NCBI RefSeq assembly: GCF_900291985.1
Contig: NZ_LT985980.1
Span: 3,122,001 to 3,186,000 of the forward strand
Source: Lysinibacillus timonensis
GTDB taxonomy: Bacteria; Bacillota; Bacilli; Bacillales_A; Planococcaceae
Direction of reading: 5' to 3'
Length of the DNA stretch: 64,000 nt
Made by a program: the position numbers and the translations under genes. Below the pieces are notes generated by a model. It did not search any database. It saw only the letters and a program-made list of their open reading frames with translations, and was not told the DNA's origin. Shown here piece by piece: positions 34,345 through 42,597 of this stretch (the stretch's first letter is position 1; each line of letters opens with the position of its first letter).

Positions 34345-35103
34345 TTACACACCCTCATTTCTGCCTTTTACCACAAGCTTTTCCATGAGTCGAATGACTC
34401 CGAAGAATATGACACTCAATATCATAATGATAAAGATTGCTACAAATACGCGGTCAATTCTAAATGAAGATTGAGCTAGCGTCATATATACACCAATCCC
34501 CGTCTTTGCACCAAGCCATTCTGAAATGACGGCCCCCATCACACTATACGTTGCAGCAATTTTCAAACCTGAAAAAATGGAGGGGAGCGAGTGAGGAAAC
34601 TCGAGCTTCCAAAAGATTTGATTCCGTGATGCTCCAATCATTTGCATATAATGCTTTAATTCAGGTGCAGTTTGTCTAAATCCATCCATACTTGCTACTA
34701 CGATAGGGAAGAAGCACACTAGACTAATAACGATTAGCTTAGGAAACATCCCAAACCCAAACCAAATAATGAGAAGTGGAGCAAGGACAATCGTCGGTAT
34801 GTTTTGAGACAAAATTAATAGTGGATATAACAATTCATTTACTCTTGGTAAACGGTAAAGGATAATTGCAATAATTAGTCCAACACCACAACCAATCAAT
34901 AGGCCAAGTAATGACAAAGTTACTGTAGAATAAATATGGCCATAAAATAGATCGAAGCCGACAATAGCTTCTTTGATTACATCACTAGGTGCTGGTAATA
35001 ACCATTTCGGTGTTTTAGATACTCGTACTAACACTTCCCAAAGAATGAATAAAAAGAGGAGGAAAAGAAATGATTTTCCTCCACGAACCCACGCGCTTTT
35101 CAT
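34345..35103 (-). CDS. thiX: Thiamine-precursor ABC transporter permease (ThiX-like)
   Basis: A 252-residue permease with six membrane helices and the binding-protein-dependent transport motif EFPHSLPSIFSGLKIAATYSV (the EAA loop region facing the ATPase). The block LPAPSDVIKEA near the N-terminus is typical of the NitT/TauT permease family. Its ATG overlaps the stop codon of the thiamine-binding small protein gene by 1 nt (TAATG on the minus strand). Ligand inferred from context: hydroxymethylpyrimidine or formyl-aminopyrimidine. Confidence 0.88.
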   Translation of the reverse strand: MKSAWVRGGKSFLFLLFLFILWEVLVRVSKTPKWLLPAPSDVIKEAIVGFDLFYGHIYSTVTLSLLGLLIGCGVGLIIAIILYRLPRVNELLYPLLILSQNIPTIVLAPLLIIWFGFGMFPKLIVISLVCFFPIVVASMDGFRQTAPELKHYMQMIGASRNQIFWKLEFPHSLPSIFSGLKIAATYSVMGAVISEWLGAKTGIGVYMTLAQSSFRIDRVFVAIFIIMILSVIFFGVIRLMEKLVVKGRNEGV

Positions 35104-35393
35104 TAACGATATTTCTCCGTTAATTTATCCATAGAAACACCGTTTGGATTATAAGAAATTTTCACTTGGGAAAGTACACCTGGACAACCTAATTCAATCA
35201 TCTTTAAATTCATTTTTTCTATAATAGAAAGTAACTCAGAAAGTTCTCCCTCCATTGTCGTCTCTAATGGATTTACTTGATATTTCACGCCTGATGCGTC
35301 AATTACTGCAATGGCAGCATCAACTAAAGGGATTATGTCCTCACCATTTTTTGCTTTCGGTAGTATTTGAATACTAACTAATGCATTTGCCAT
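35103..35393 (-). CDS. MTH1187/YqgV-family thiamine-binding protein (DUF77)
   Basis: A 96-residue ferredoxin-fold protein of the DUF77/MTH1187 family (B. subtilis YqgV). ALVSIQILPK at the start, YQVNPLETTMEGELSELL in the middle, and RVKI-type strand QVKISYNPNG match the family, shown elsewhere to bind thiamine. It lacks a signal peptide and is presumably cytosolic. Its place between thiY and thiX in a TPP-riboswitch operon supports a thiamine-related role, such as sensing or buffering the vitamin. Confidence 0.85.
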   Translation of the reverse strand: MANALVSIQILPKAKNGEDIIPLVDAAIAVIDASGVKYQVNPLETTMEGELSELLSIIEKMNLKMIELGCPGVLSQVKISYNPNGVSMDKLTEKYR

Positions 35394-35405
35394 ACTTGTT
35401 CCTCC

Positions 35406-36428
35406 TTATTCCGGTAGAAATTCATTTGTGAATGCTTTTTCTGGATCAAATTCGCCTTCTAAAACACCATGTTCGCTCATCCAATCCGCATAGTTTTTCC
35501 AAACATCCAGCTTTTGCTCACCCCAGCGAGGTGCATCGTCTTGATATTTCGTACTTAGCCACTTTTGACTTTCTAATATAAGCTCTGAATCAAGTTCAGG
35601 AGCCGCTGCTGATAAGATGTTTGCAGCTTCTTCAGGGTTTTCAATAGCGAATTGATAGCCTTTAGCTGCAGCTGAGACAAAAGCTTTTACCGTTTCAGGA
35701 TTTTCAGCAATCATTGATTCATTTGTTGCAAGTACTGGTGTATAGTAATCAAGTTTCTCTGAATAATCAGTTAGATAAACCATGTTGATGTCTTCTCCAC
35801 GTAGTTCAGCTTCAACACCTGTCCAGCCATAGTAGATCCATGCAAAATCAATTCCTTGGTTTTTCATAGTGAAGAAGTCTGCATTTCCAGCATTTACAAT
35901 GTCTAATTGATTAATATCTGCTTGTTCAACTGACATCAAAGTTTGTAAAACAGCTTGCTCAATTGGTGAACCCCAACCGCCATATGTTTTACCTTCAAAG
36001 TCTTTTGGTGAAGTAATATTTAAATCAACTGGTGAAGCAAAGCCCGAAGTGTTATGTTGAATAACTGCTGCAATCGAAACAATTGGCACTCCTTGTGTAC
36101 GTGCAAGGGTGATGTTTTCTTGGATACTCACACCAAATTCTGCGTTGCCTGATGCTATCAATTGGTCCGAACCTGCATCTCCAGGCATAATAATATCAAC
36201 GTCTAAGCCTTGTTCTTCAAAATAACCTTTTTCTTTAGCCACATATAAACCTGTGTGGTTTGTATTCGGTGTCCAATCAAGAACCACTGATATTTTTTGC
36301 AGTTCTTTCTCTGTTTGTTCATTTGTGTCTGTGTTTGACTCTGTCTGTGTTTCGTTTGTCTGTGGTTGTGATTGACAGCCAACTAGTGCTAACACTGCAA
36401 TCATAAGCAAGAAGAAAAGTCTTTTCAT
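35406..36428 (-). CDS. thiY: Thiamine-precursor (HMP-type) ABC transporter substrate-binding lipoprotein (ThiY-like)
   Basis: A 340-residue lipoprotein: signal MKRLFFLLMIAVLALVGC with lipobox LVGC (Cys18), a Gln/Thr/Asn-rich linker to about residue 42, then an NMT1/THI5-like domain starting ISVVLDWTPNTNHTGLYVAKEKGYF, the family signature for hydroxymethylpyrimidine-type ligands. WIYYGWTGVEAEL and NADFFTMKNQ are further typical blocks. ATG 36428 follows GGGGGTTTCAAC; the longer frame extends upstream without support. First gene after the TPP riboswitch and its terminator. Confidence 0.92.
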   Translation of the reverse strand: MKRLFFLLMIAVLALVGCQSQPQTNETQTESNTDTNEQTEKELQKISVVLDWTPNTNHTGLYVAKEKGYFEEQGLDVDIIMPGDAGSDQLIASGNAEFGVSIQENITLARTQGVPIVSIAAVIQHNTSGFASPVDLNITSPKDFEGKTYGGWGSPIEQAVLQTLMSVEQADINQLDIVNAGNADFFTMKNQGIDFAWIYYGWTGVEAELRGEDINMVYLTDYSEKLDYYTPVLATNESMIAENPETVKAFVSAAAKGYQFAIENPEEAANILSAAAPELDSELILESQKWLSTKYQDDAPRWGEQKLDVWKNYADWMSEHGVLEGEFDPEKAFTNEFLPE

Positions 36429-36623
36429 GTTGAAACCCCCATAAATATGAATTGATAAATTCATACCTCGAATAAAGTGAAACTGCAATCAGTGTGGGTT
36501 TTCCAACTCCACGGATTGTTAGTTGAACCAATCAGGATGCTAGTCCGTTAACTCCCACGCAAACATCATTGTTTATCTTAATTTGAGAGGTGAGAGTTTT
36601 ACAGACGGTCGCACCGGGAGAAA

Positions 36624-36655
36624 TAAAAAACGTCTAGGATGATATCCCAGACGTA
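36624..36655 (-). terminator. Riboswitch-controlled terminator of the thiamine operon
   Basis: On the minus strand ACGTCTGGGAT pairs with ATCCTAGACGT around ATC, followed by TTTTTTATTT. It lies just downstream of the TPP aptamer and about 195 nt before thiY. Confidence 0.88.
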
Positions 36656-36692
36656 TTAAACATTCATTTCAAATGAAGAGCAATTTGAAGTC

Positions 36693-36785
36693 AATGTTCC
36701 CTACGCTGGTATTAACCAAATCAGGTTCAAAGGGTTAGTATCTAGCGGATACAATCTCAGCTGGACAATACCAGCTCCCCTACAT
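36693..36785 (-). promoter_or_regulatory. TPP riboswitch (THI element)
   Basis: Read on the minus strand: GTAGGGGAGC, GCTGAGATTGTATCC, ACCCTTTGAACCTGATTTGG and TTAATACCAGCGTAGGGAA, the conserved TPP aptamer in full. High TPP should stop transcription at the terminator downstream. Confidence 0.97.
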
Positions 36786-36812
36786 TCTTCTCGATATGAA
36801 CTTTCACTATTC

Positions 36813-36842
36813 ATTCTAGCAAAAAGTGGGGAAGATTGACAA
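36813..36842 (-). promoter_or_regulatory. Sigma-A promoter of the thiamine operon
   Basis: On the minus strand: -35 TTGTCA (36842-36837), 18 nt spacer, -10 TAGAAT (36818-36813). Transcription would start about 20 nt before the aptamer. Confidence 0.65.
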
Positions 36843-36996
36843 TAGTCTAGAAAGTAATCTTCTAAGAACCTCCTAAGCTTATAGATTCATCAGAAAATAG
36901 CGAAATGTAATTAATTATTGAACGGCATGTCTAGTCTAATATCCATTCTGTAACTATATAATGTACCAATTGAAAATATACGTTTGGAGGGACAAA

Positions 36997-37467
36997 ATGA
37001 AAAGAATTTTTTGGTTGGCTTTAGTTCTGTTTGTCATGTTATCGACGACGGCGTTCGCCCATTCCAACTTAACAAGTTCAACTCCATCTGATGGTGAAGT
37101 AGTTGATGGTAACTTAAAAGAATTGAAGCTTCAATTTGACACAAGTATCGAAAATACAAGTTCATTAACATTATTAAGTGAGAATGGGGAACAGATTCCA
37201 GTCACTATTTCAGTTAATACTAATACTTTGGTTGCACAAATCCCAGCTCCTTTAAAAAATGGTACATATGAAGTAGATTGGAAGGTTATTGGTGAAGATG
37301 GTCACCAAATTGATGGGACATATTTATTTATGGTAAATACAGCAGAAACTTCTACAGATGTGAGTACGAATGACGGTGGGGGACTATTAAATACATGGGT
37401 TGTAATTGCTATCTGTGTGATTGTCCTTATTATTCTTTTAACAGTGTTATCGAAAAGAAGAAGATAA
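36997..37467 (+). CDS. CopC-domain copper-resistance protein, membrane-anchored
   Basis: A 156-residue protein: signal peptide cut after AFA, mature N-terminus HSNLTSSTPSDGEVV whose first His is the copper ligand of CopC, a Greek-key domain ending with DGHQIDGTYLFMV (second His motif), and a C-terminal membrane helix with RRR tail (about 130-156). CopC domains bind Cu(II) outside the membrane. In B. subtilis YcnJ the CopC domain is fused to a CopD membrane protein; here it stands alone. ATG 36997 follows GGAGG at 6 nt. Confidence 0.88.
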   Translation: MKRIFWLALVLFVMLSTTAFAHSNLTSSTPSDGEVVDGNLKELKLQFDTSIENTSSLTLLSENGEQIPVTISVNTNTLVAQIPAPLKNGTYEVDWKVIGEDGHQIDGTYLFMVNTAETSTDVSTNDGGGLLNTWVVIAICVIVLIILLTVLSKRRR

Positions 37468-37479
37468 GTAATGAGAGTG

Positions 37480-37526
37480 AAAAAAGCGTTGACTATAGAA
37501 ACTTCTATAATCAGCGCTTTTTTATA
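37480..37526. terminator. Bidirectional terminator
   Basis: AAAAAAGCGTTGACTATAGA pairs with TCTATAATCAGCGCTTTTTT with small mismatches, between the copC gene and the convergent DsbA-like gene. Confidence 0.85.
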
Positions 37527-37527
37527 A

Positions 37528-38040
37528 CTATAGTAATTGATCGATTTCGTTCTTCAACTGTTCAGCGTCTAGTTCGACTGGGTATTGGAATTCTTTATCG
37601 TTAATAAAAACAGCTGGTACCATTTTCACATTACGCTTCACGGCTTCCGCTACAATTTGTAGACCAATATCGATTGTTTCAGGCTCCTCTTTTAAACCGT
37701 ACTCTTCAACTAACATTTTCTTAATTGTATCACTATCTTTTTCATGCCATTCACTTTGTTTAGCAAATAAATCCTTCATTAACTCATAAATTTTTTCAGG
37801 CTCATTATAATCAAAGAAGCAGTTTGCTAAAGTACCGTATAATAGCATTTCACGAGGTTTATCGAAATGCTTAATAATGTATTGGACTTTGCCATCTTGA
37901 ATATACGATTGTAATGTTTGGTCGGCATTTTCAAAGAATGTTGCACAATATGGACAGGCAAGGTTTAAAAATACTTCCACTTTTACAGGAGCTTCAGGAG
38001 AACCATAGCTTAAATGAGTATTTTCAATAGTTTGAGTCAT
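37528..38040 (-). CDS. DsbA-like thioredoxin-fold protein, cytosolic
   Basis: A 170-residue protein with a thioredoxin fold interrupted by a helical insertion. The redox motif CPYC is in FLNLACPYCATFF near residue 30-35, and the cis-Pro loop is in VPAVFINDKEF. There is no signal peptide, so it acts in the cytosol, unlike classic DsbA. It follows ssuA by 17 nt in the sulfonate-type transporter operon; the role there is unknown, possibly reduction or handling of the imported sulfur compound (inference). Confidence 0.85.
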   Translation of the reverse strand: MTQTIENTHLSYGSPEAPVKVEVFLNLACPYCATFFENADQTLQSYIQDGKVQYIIKHFDKPREMLLYGTLANCFFDYNEPEKIYELMKDLFAKQSEWHEKDSDTIKKMLVEEYGLKEEPETIDIGLQIVAEAVKRNVKMVPAVFINDKEFQYPVELDAEQLKNEIDQLL

Positions 38041-38057
38041 TTTAATCCCTCCAAAGT

Positions 38058-39092
38058 TTATTCGATATTACTTGGAATAATTGCTGCATCAACATTCACG
38101 GCATCTTTAACACTAATTTCTGTTTCCAAGATACCTGCATTAAAGAATGTATCGGCAAGTTGTTGTTGGCTTGTAATAATTGCTTCATCAATCTTTTGAA
38201 CACCGAATGTACGACGGTTATTCGCTTGTTTAAGTGGGGCAGCATCTAACCCTAATTCAGCGGCTAATATTTCAGCTACTTCATCTTTATTTTCATTTGC
38301 CCATTGATCAGCATTTTGTAGTTCTTCTAAAATAATTTTTGCCACTTCTGGTTTTTCAGATAATAATTTTTCAGTAGCAAAGTAGAATGTACGGTTTTCT
38401 GTTAAGTCAGATCCACTAACGATTGTGCGAGTTTCCACTGTATTTTCAACGATTGCTAAGTAAGGATCCCAAGAACCATAAACATCAAATTCACCTTTTG
38501 TAAAGGCAGCTAAACCTTCAGCAGCATCTTTATAGAAAATAATTTCAACTTCATCTTGCGAAACTCCAGCTTTTTCTAATGCAACAAGTAATAGATAATG
38601 TTGGTTACCCCCACGTGTTACTCCGATTTTTTTGCCTTTGAAGTCCTCAACGGATTGGATGTCTGAATCTGCTTTTACAACTAATGCAACACCTTCTGGA
38701 TATGGAGCTTCAGAAGCTACGTAGTTTAATGGGTGCCCACCAGCCTGCATAAATACAGCATTACCGTCAGAAGCATGACCAAAGTCAATGTTGTCTGTTA
38801 ATAATGCTTCTAATAAAACTGTGCCAGTAGGGAAGACATTCCACTCAACGGCATAACCAGCTTCTTCTAAAGCAGTATCTAAATTTCCATGTTCTTTTAA
38901 AATGTTGATTGTATTTCCTTTTTGATAACCAATTCTTATCACTTCTTTTTCAGCATTTGAAGCTTCACCACTTGTTTCTTCATCTGTTGAACCATTTGTT
39001 GTTGAATTCTCTGTCGTACTACTTGATCCGCATGCTGCTAAAACAAATGCGAAAAGAGCAGTGATGAATAGTAATAATGTCTTTTTCATCAT
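38058..39092 (-). CDS. ssuA: Aliphatic-sulfonate-type ABC transporter substrate-binding lipoprotein (SsuA-like)
   Basis: A 344-residue lipoprotein: signal with lipobox LAAC (about Cys21), an acidic Ser/Thr/Glu linker, then an SsuA-type domain with IRIGYQKGNTINILKEHGNLD, FPTGTVLLEALLTDNIDFGHASD and KKIGVTRGGNQHYLLLVALEKAG. These match sulfonate binding proteins. The ATGATG start overlaps the stop of ssuB by 4 nt; GGGGGAA precedes it. No SsuD monooxygenase is in the operon, so the exact substrate is unproven. Confidence 0.88.
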   Translation of the reverse strand: MMKKTLLLFITALFAFVLAACGSSSTTENSTTNGSTDEETSGEASNAEKEVIRIGYQKGNTINILKEHGNLDTALEEAGYAVEWNVFPTGTVLLEALLTDNIDFGHASDGNAVFMQAGGHPLNYVASEAPYPEGVALVVKADSDIQSVEDFKGKKIGVTRGGNQHYLLLVALEKAGVSQDEVEIIFYKDAAEGLAAFTKGEFDVYGSWDPYLAIVENTVETRTIVSGSDLTENRTFYFATEKLLSEKPEVAKIILEELQNADQWANENKDEVAEILAAELGLDAAPLKQANNRRTFGVQKIDEAIITSQQQLADTFFNAGILETEISVKDAVNVDAAIIPSNIE

Positions 39093-39787
39093 TCATTTCC
39101 CCCTAAAATTTGATTAAGTATTTTTTGCTCGTAATACGTAAACTTATCATCACGTTCACGAGGCCTTGGTAGTTCGATTTGTTCATCTAATTGAATATTG
39201 CCCTTATCAATGACAATAACGCGATCTGCAAGACGTACTGCTTCTGTTACATCGTGCGTAACAAGTAGCGATGTAAACTGCTGTTGTTGCCATAATTCTT
39301 CAATCAGGTTTTGCATTTCAATGCGAGTCAGCGCATCTAGAGCTCCTAGTGGTTCATCAAAAAGTAAAATATTTGGGTTACTCGCTAATGCACGTGCAAG
39401 GGCAATACGTTGTTTTTGACCTCCTGATAATTGATCAGGCCAATCATTTTTCTTGTCGATTAAACCAACTTTTTCAAGGGATTCTTGTGCAATCCCTTTA
39501 TTCACAGCTCCAAGTTCAATGTTATTGATAATACTTTTCCAAGGAATTAGGCGATCATCTTGAAACATAATGCGAATCTTTGGTTTATCACCAGCACCTG
39601 AATAGGATAATGTACCGTTTGAAATATCTTCAAGTTGAGCGATTACTCTTAGTAAGGTACTTTTCCCACAGCCACTTTTCCCAACTATTGCAGTAAAACT
39701 ACCACGTTCAATTGAAAGATTGATAGTTTTGAGTACCTCATTATCCCCATAACTTTTACTTACATCTTTTAGTTCAATGCCAAACAT
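39089..39787 (-). CDS. ssuB: Sulfonate-type ABC transporter ATPase (SsuB-like)
   Basis: A 232-residue ABC ATPase: Walker A GKSGCGKST, signature LSGGQKQR, Walker B ILLFDEPLGALDALTR, switch His in VTHDVTEA. The NitT/TauT/SsuB class. ATG 39787 is preceded by GAGGTG at 5 nt; the GTG two codons upstream overlaps that site. Lies between permease and binding-protein genes in the order ssuC-ssuB-ssuA. Confidence 0.88.
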   Translation of the reverse strand: MFGIELKDVSKSYGDNEVLKTINLSIERGSFTAIVGKSGCGKSTLLRVIAQLEDISNGTLSYSGAGDKPKIRIMFQDDRLIPWKSIINNIELGAVNKGIAQESLEKVGLIDKKNDWPDQLSGGQKQRIALARALASNPNILLFDEPLGALDALTRIEMQNLIEELWQQQQFTSLLVTHDVTEAVRLADRVIVIDKGNIQLDEQIELPRPRERDDKFTYYEQKILNQILGGNE

Positions 39788-39807
39788 CGTCACACCTCGA
39801 GTTCACT

Positions 39808-40596
39808 TTATTTCTTACGAAAAGCTGGATGCCATTTTAATAAGCGATGTTCAAATAGCTTGGCAATTAAATCGGATAATTTACCCAAAATGGCATATAG
39901 CACGATTGTTAACACGATAATATCCATCTGCATAAATTCCCGTGCACTTGTCGCCATAAACCCAATCCCAGCATCTGTACCAATTGTTTCAGCAATGATT
40001 AAGGATACCCACATAACCCCTAGTGCGTAACGAATTCCGACTAATATAGAAGGAAGAGAACCGGGTAAAATAATATTTGTGAATAATTTCCCGGGTGATA
40101 GTCCATAAACTTTTCCCATTTCAATTAGCTTTCTATCTACATTTTTAATACCGTTAAAAGTATTAATATAAATCGGGAACATGACACCAATTGCGACTAG
40201 GAAAATTTTTGCACTTTCCCCAATACCAAACCATAATATGACAAGTGGTATTAATGCCAAATGAGGAATTGTTCGAATCATTTGGATGGATGTATCAACT
40301 GTTCTTTCAAAGAAGAGAACCGTTCCGTTTATTAATCCAAGTACAAATCCAAGCACACCACCAATAACAAAACCTATTAATGCGCGTTGGGTACTGATCA
40401 TTACATGTTGTTGCAATTCACCACTTTCAAAGAGACGGATAGCTGCATCGATCACTTCAAGCGGGGAGGGTAATAATGTACTTGTAATGATTTTGAATTG
40501 TACTAGTAATTGCCACAAAATGACGATGACAATAGGTAAAACCCAAGGTACTAGACGATTGTCATACCATTTCTTTCCGCTTTTCTTTTTAGTCAA
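39808..40596 (-). CDS. ssuC: Sulfonate-type ABC transporter permease (SsuC-like)
   Basis: A 262-residue permease with six membrane helices. LLPSPLEVIDAAIRLFESGEL, the loop MGKVYGLSPGKLFTNIILPG and GIRYALGVMWVSLIIAETIG are typical of SsuC. The start is TTG 40596, preceded by AGGTGAG. First gene of a four-gene leftward unit with ssuB, ssuA and the DsbA-like gene. The 271 nt upstream are very AT-rich; I see no riboswitch or clear operator in them. Confidence 0.88.
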   Translation of the reverse strand: MTKKKSGKKWYDNRLVPWVLPIVIVILWQLLVQFKIITSTLLPSPLEVIDAAIRLFESGELQQHVMISTQRALIGFVIGGVLGFVLGLINGTVLFFERTVDTSIQMIRTIPHLALIPLVILWFGIGESAKIFLVAIGVMFPIYINTFNGIKNVDRKLIEMGKVYGLSPGKLFTNIILPGSLPSILVGIRYALGVMWVSLIIAETIGTDAGIGFMATSAREFMQMDIIVLTIVLYAILGKLSDLIAKLFEHRLLKWHPAFRKK

Positions 40597-40867
40597 ATTC
40601 TCACCTACTTAATAATCCTTAAATAGAAAATTATGTAACAAAAATTATTTTAACAATACCTATCTGAATTGTAAACATTGTATTTTTATAAATTTGAGTA
40701 GTATAGTAGGTATTATTATTCTAGTAAAATAGTATTTCCAAAATATTTCAATAAATGGAGATGTTTAGTCATAACAAATATAGAAATTACGGATACTTTT
40801 ATTACTTAATGGGAACTTCCTAATAGATAGAACGTATAAAAGTTAATAATATTTAAGGGAGGAAAAA

Positions 40868-41074
40868 ATGATGAATCAAGGGTGTATTAAATGTGGTAGT
40901 ACAAATGCCGCAACAAAAGAAGTAGCAATGACAGGAACAGGGTTGTCTAAAATGTTTGATATTCAAAATAATCAATTTGTTGTCGTTTACTGTGAAAACT
41001 GTGGGTATTCGGAGTTCTACAATAAGAAATCTTCTACTGGCTCGAATATTTTAGATTTGTTCTTTGGGGGATAG
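40868..41074 (+). CDS. Zn-ribbon protein (DUF2082 family)
   Basis: A 68-residue protein with one treble-clef/zinc-ribbon: CIKCG near the start and CENCGYSEFY at residue 43, with MTGTGLSKMFDIQNNQFVVV between them, which is the DUF2082/zinc_ribbon_13 pattern of putative nucleic-acid-binding proteins. Function unknown. GGGAGG lies 7 nt before the ATG. Single gene. Confidence 0.82.
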   Translation: MMNQGCIKCGSTNAATKEVAMTGTGLSKMFDIQNNQFVVVYCENCGYSEFYNKKSSTGSNILDLFFGG

Positions 41075-41263
41075 TAGAGCAGAAACGTTACATTTCTTAT
41101 GTTTAATTTTTTAATTACTAATACTTGTTAACTTTTTTTGGACCTTATGAAGAGTTACGAAATCTTCTAAGGTTCTTTCTTTATGTGTGATTAAAATGCA
41201 TTTTAAAATGAGTGACTATATAATTGAAATAGTATTGATTCTTTGTATGAAGAGGTTTGTAGG

Positions 41264-41590
41264 ATGGTAAAAGCAATCTTGATTTTTTTATTGGCTGGTA
41301 TTGCGGAAATTGGTGGGGGGTACTTAATATGGCAATGGCTACGTGAAGACAAATCAGCATTATTCGGTTTACTCGGTGGGATTGCATTAGTTTTATATGG
41401 AATTATTGCAACTTGGCAGGTGTTCCCATCTTTTGGACGTGTTTATGCAGCTTATGGTGGTGTGTTTATCGTTCTTTCAGTATTATGGGGATGGGGAGTA
41501 GATAAGAAAACACCAGATATCTATGATTGGGTTGGGGCAGTAATTTGTTTAGTAGGTGTCTCGATCATGTTACTAGCGCCAAGAAATTGA
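41264..41590 (+). CDS. YnfA/UPF0060-family membrane protein
   Basis: A 108-residue protein with four membrane helices. [48 protein letters not shown] and [21 protein letters not shown] are close to the YnfA family, related to small multidrug-resistance transporters. Transport function is proposed, not shown. ATG 41264 follows GAGGTTTGTAGG and gives the family's exact usual length; the longer frame to 41243 would run upstream of it. Confidence 0.92.
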   Translation: MVKAILIFLLAGIAEIGGGYLIWQWLREDKSALFGLLGGIALVLYGIIATWQVFPSFGRVYAAYGGVFIVLSVLWGWGVDKKTPDIYDWVGAVICLVGVSIMLLAPRN

Positions 41591-41688
41591 TATCATAAAT
41601 GAGAAGAATTCACATTCGTCTTATGACATCGTTAGATAACACTTAAAGACGATAAGGTGAACTGGAAGTACATAATAGGAGGGGCATG

Positions 41689-42063
41689 ATGAACATAAGT
41701 TTATTTTTAGGAGCAATTCTTGCTTTTGTAGGAGTCGTACTTGGAGCGTTTGGTGCACACGCGTTGAAAGATAAGTTTCGTGAAGCCCGTTACGCTGAGA
41801 TTTGGAATACAGCTGTGCAATACCAAATGTATCATGCGTTAGGTCTATTCATAATTGGAATATTATCGATGGAAAATCTGTTAGGCACTACTACTCTTTT
41901 TACTTGGGCTAGCTATTTAATGTTTGCAGGAGTGGTGTTCTTTAGTGGAAGTCTGTATGTGCTATCACTAAAAGGCATTCGTAAACTTGGTGCTATTACG
42001 CCTATTGGCGGTTTATTGTTCCTTGTTGCATGGCTGTTAGTAGCTATAGAAGTAATGAATTAA
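41689..42063 (+). CDS. DUF423 family membrane protein (YwdK-like)
   Basis: A 124-residue protein with four membrane helices. GAFGAHALKDKF and YQMYHALGLFIIGI are the DUF423 hallmark, with SGSLYVLSLKGIRKLGAITPIGG near the end. Function unknown; B. subtilis YwdK is the same length. GGAGG at 41679-41683 precedes the two adjacent ATGs (41686, 41689); the second has normal spacing. Confidence 0.9.
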   Translation: MNISLFLGAILAFVGVVLGAFGAHALKDKFREARYAEIWNTAVQYQMYHALGLFIIGILSMENLLGTTTLFTWASYLMFAGVVFFSGSLYVLSLKGIRKLGAITPIGGLLFLVAWLLVAIEVMN

Positions 42064-42162
42064 TTACTATTGCCATTTTACTTAATGTTGATGTAGCAAA
42101 GTGTAATGATGTAGGAAATTACAAAAGAAAAGTCCCTCATAGAATAAACAAACAGCGTATAA

Positions 42163-42208
42163 AAAAAGCGAGAACCGTTGATGAAAACCATCTAGTTCTC
42201 GCTTTCAA
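42163..42208. terminator. Bidirectional terminator
   Basis: AAAAGCGAGAAC pairs with GTTCTCGCTTTC with an inner GATG/CATC, between the DUF423 gene and the convergent sspH. Confidence 0.8.
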
Positions 42209-42235
42209 TTTTATCATCAACATTAGTTATAATAC

Positions 42236-42421
42236 TTAATTTAGTTTTTCTTTCAAGCTTGCTAAAGACACTTCTTGTTCATTTTGTGGATCATCTAAAG
42301 GATAAATTCTTGCTGTCTCCTTTTGTTCATCTACATGTTGAATATAAACACGTTCTCCGTTATAAAATACCTTAGCTAAATGGCCTGACTCTGCTATTTC
42401 TTGGGCTCTTTGAATATTCAA
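42236..42421 (-). CDS. sspH: H-type small acid-soluble spore protein (SspH)
   Basis: A 61-residue H-type SASP. MNIQRAQEIAESG and YIQHVDEQKETARIYPLDDP are nearly diagnostic. Made in the forespore under sigma-G and degraded at germination; H-type SASPs are minor spore-core proteins. It is the clearest spore-specific gene in the window. GGAGG lies upstream of the ATG. Leftward, convergent with the DUF423 gene. Confidence 0.97.
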   Translation of the reverse strand: MNIQRAQEIAESGHLAKVFYNGERVYIQHVDEQKETARIYPLDDPQNEQEVSLASLKEKLN

Positions 42422-42597
42422 CTCCGAATCCTCCTCTGTATAGTCAAATCACTTCCATATCACAATTATTATTAACATGACCAGGTTCAGATTATTCTCT
42501 ATTATTTGATTCTGTTTAATATTGGATAAATTAGAGAAAGCTAAAGTAGAAAATAGGAGTAAATAATCAATCCAATAAAGAGTTGTGAGGTGATTTC

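Noticed and set aside
37528-38040. Secreted disulfide oxidase (true DsbA)
   Set aside because: No signal peptide or membrane anchor at the N-terminus, so extracytoplasmic disulfide formation is unlikely.
40597-40867. S-box or T-box leader upstream of the sulfonate-type operon
   Set aside because: No conserved core motif or terminator was found; the region is only AT-rich.
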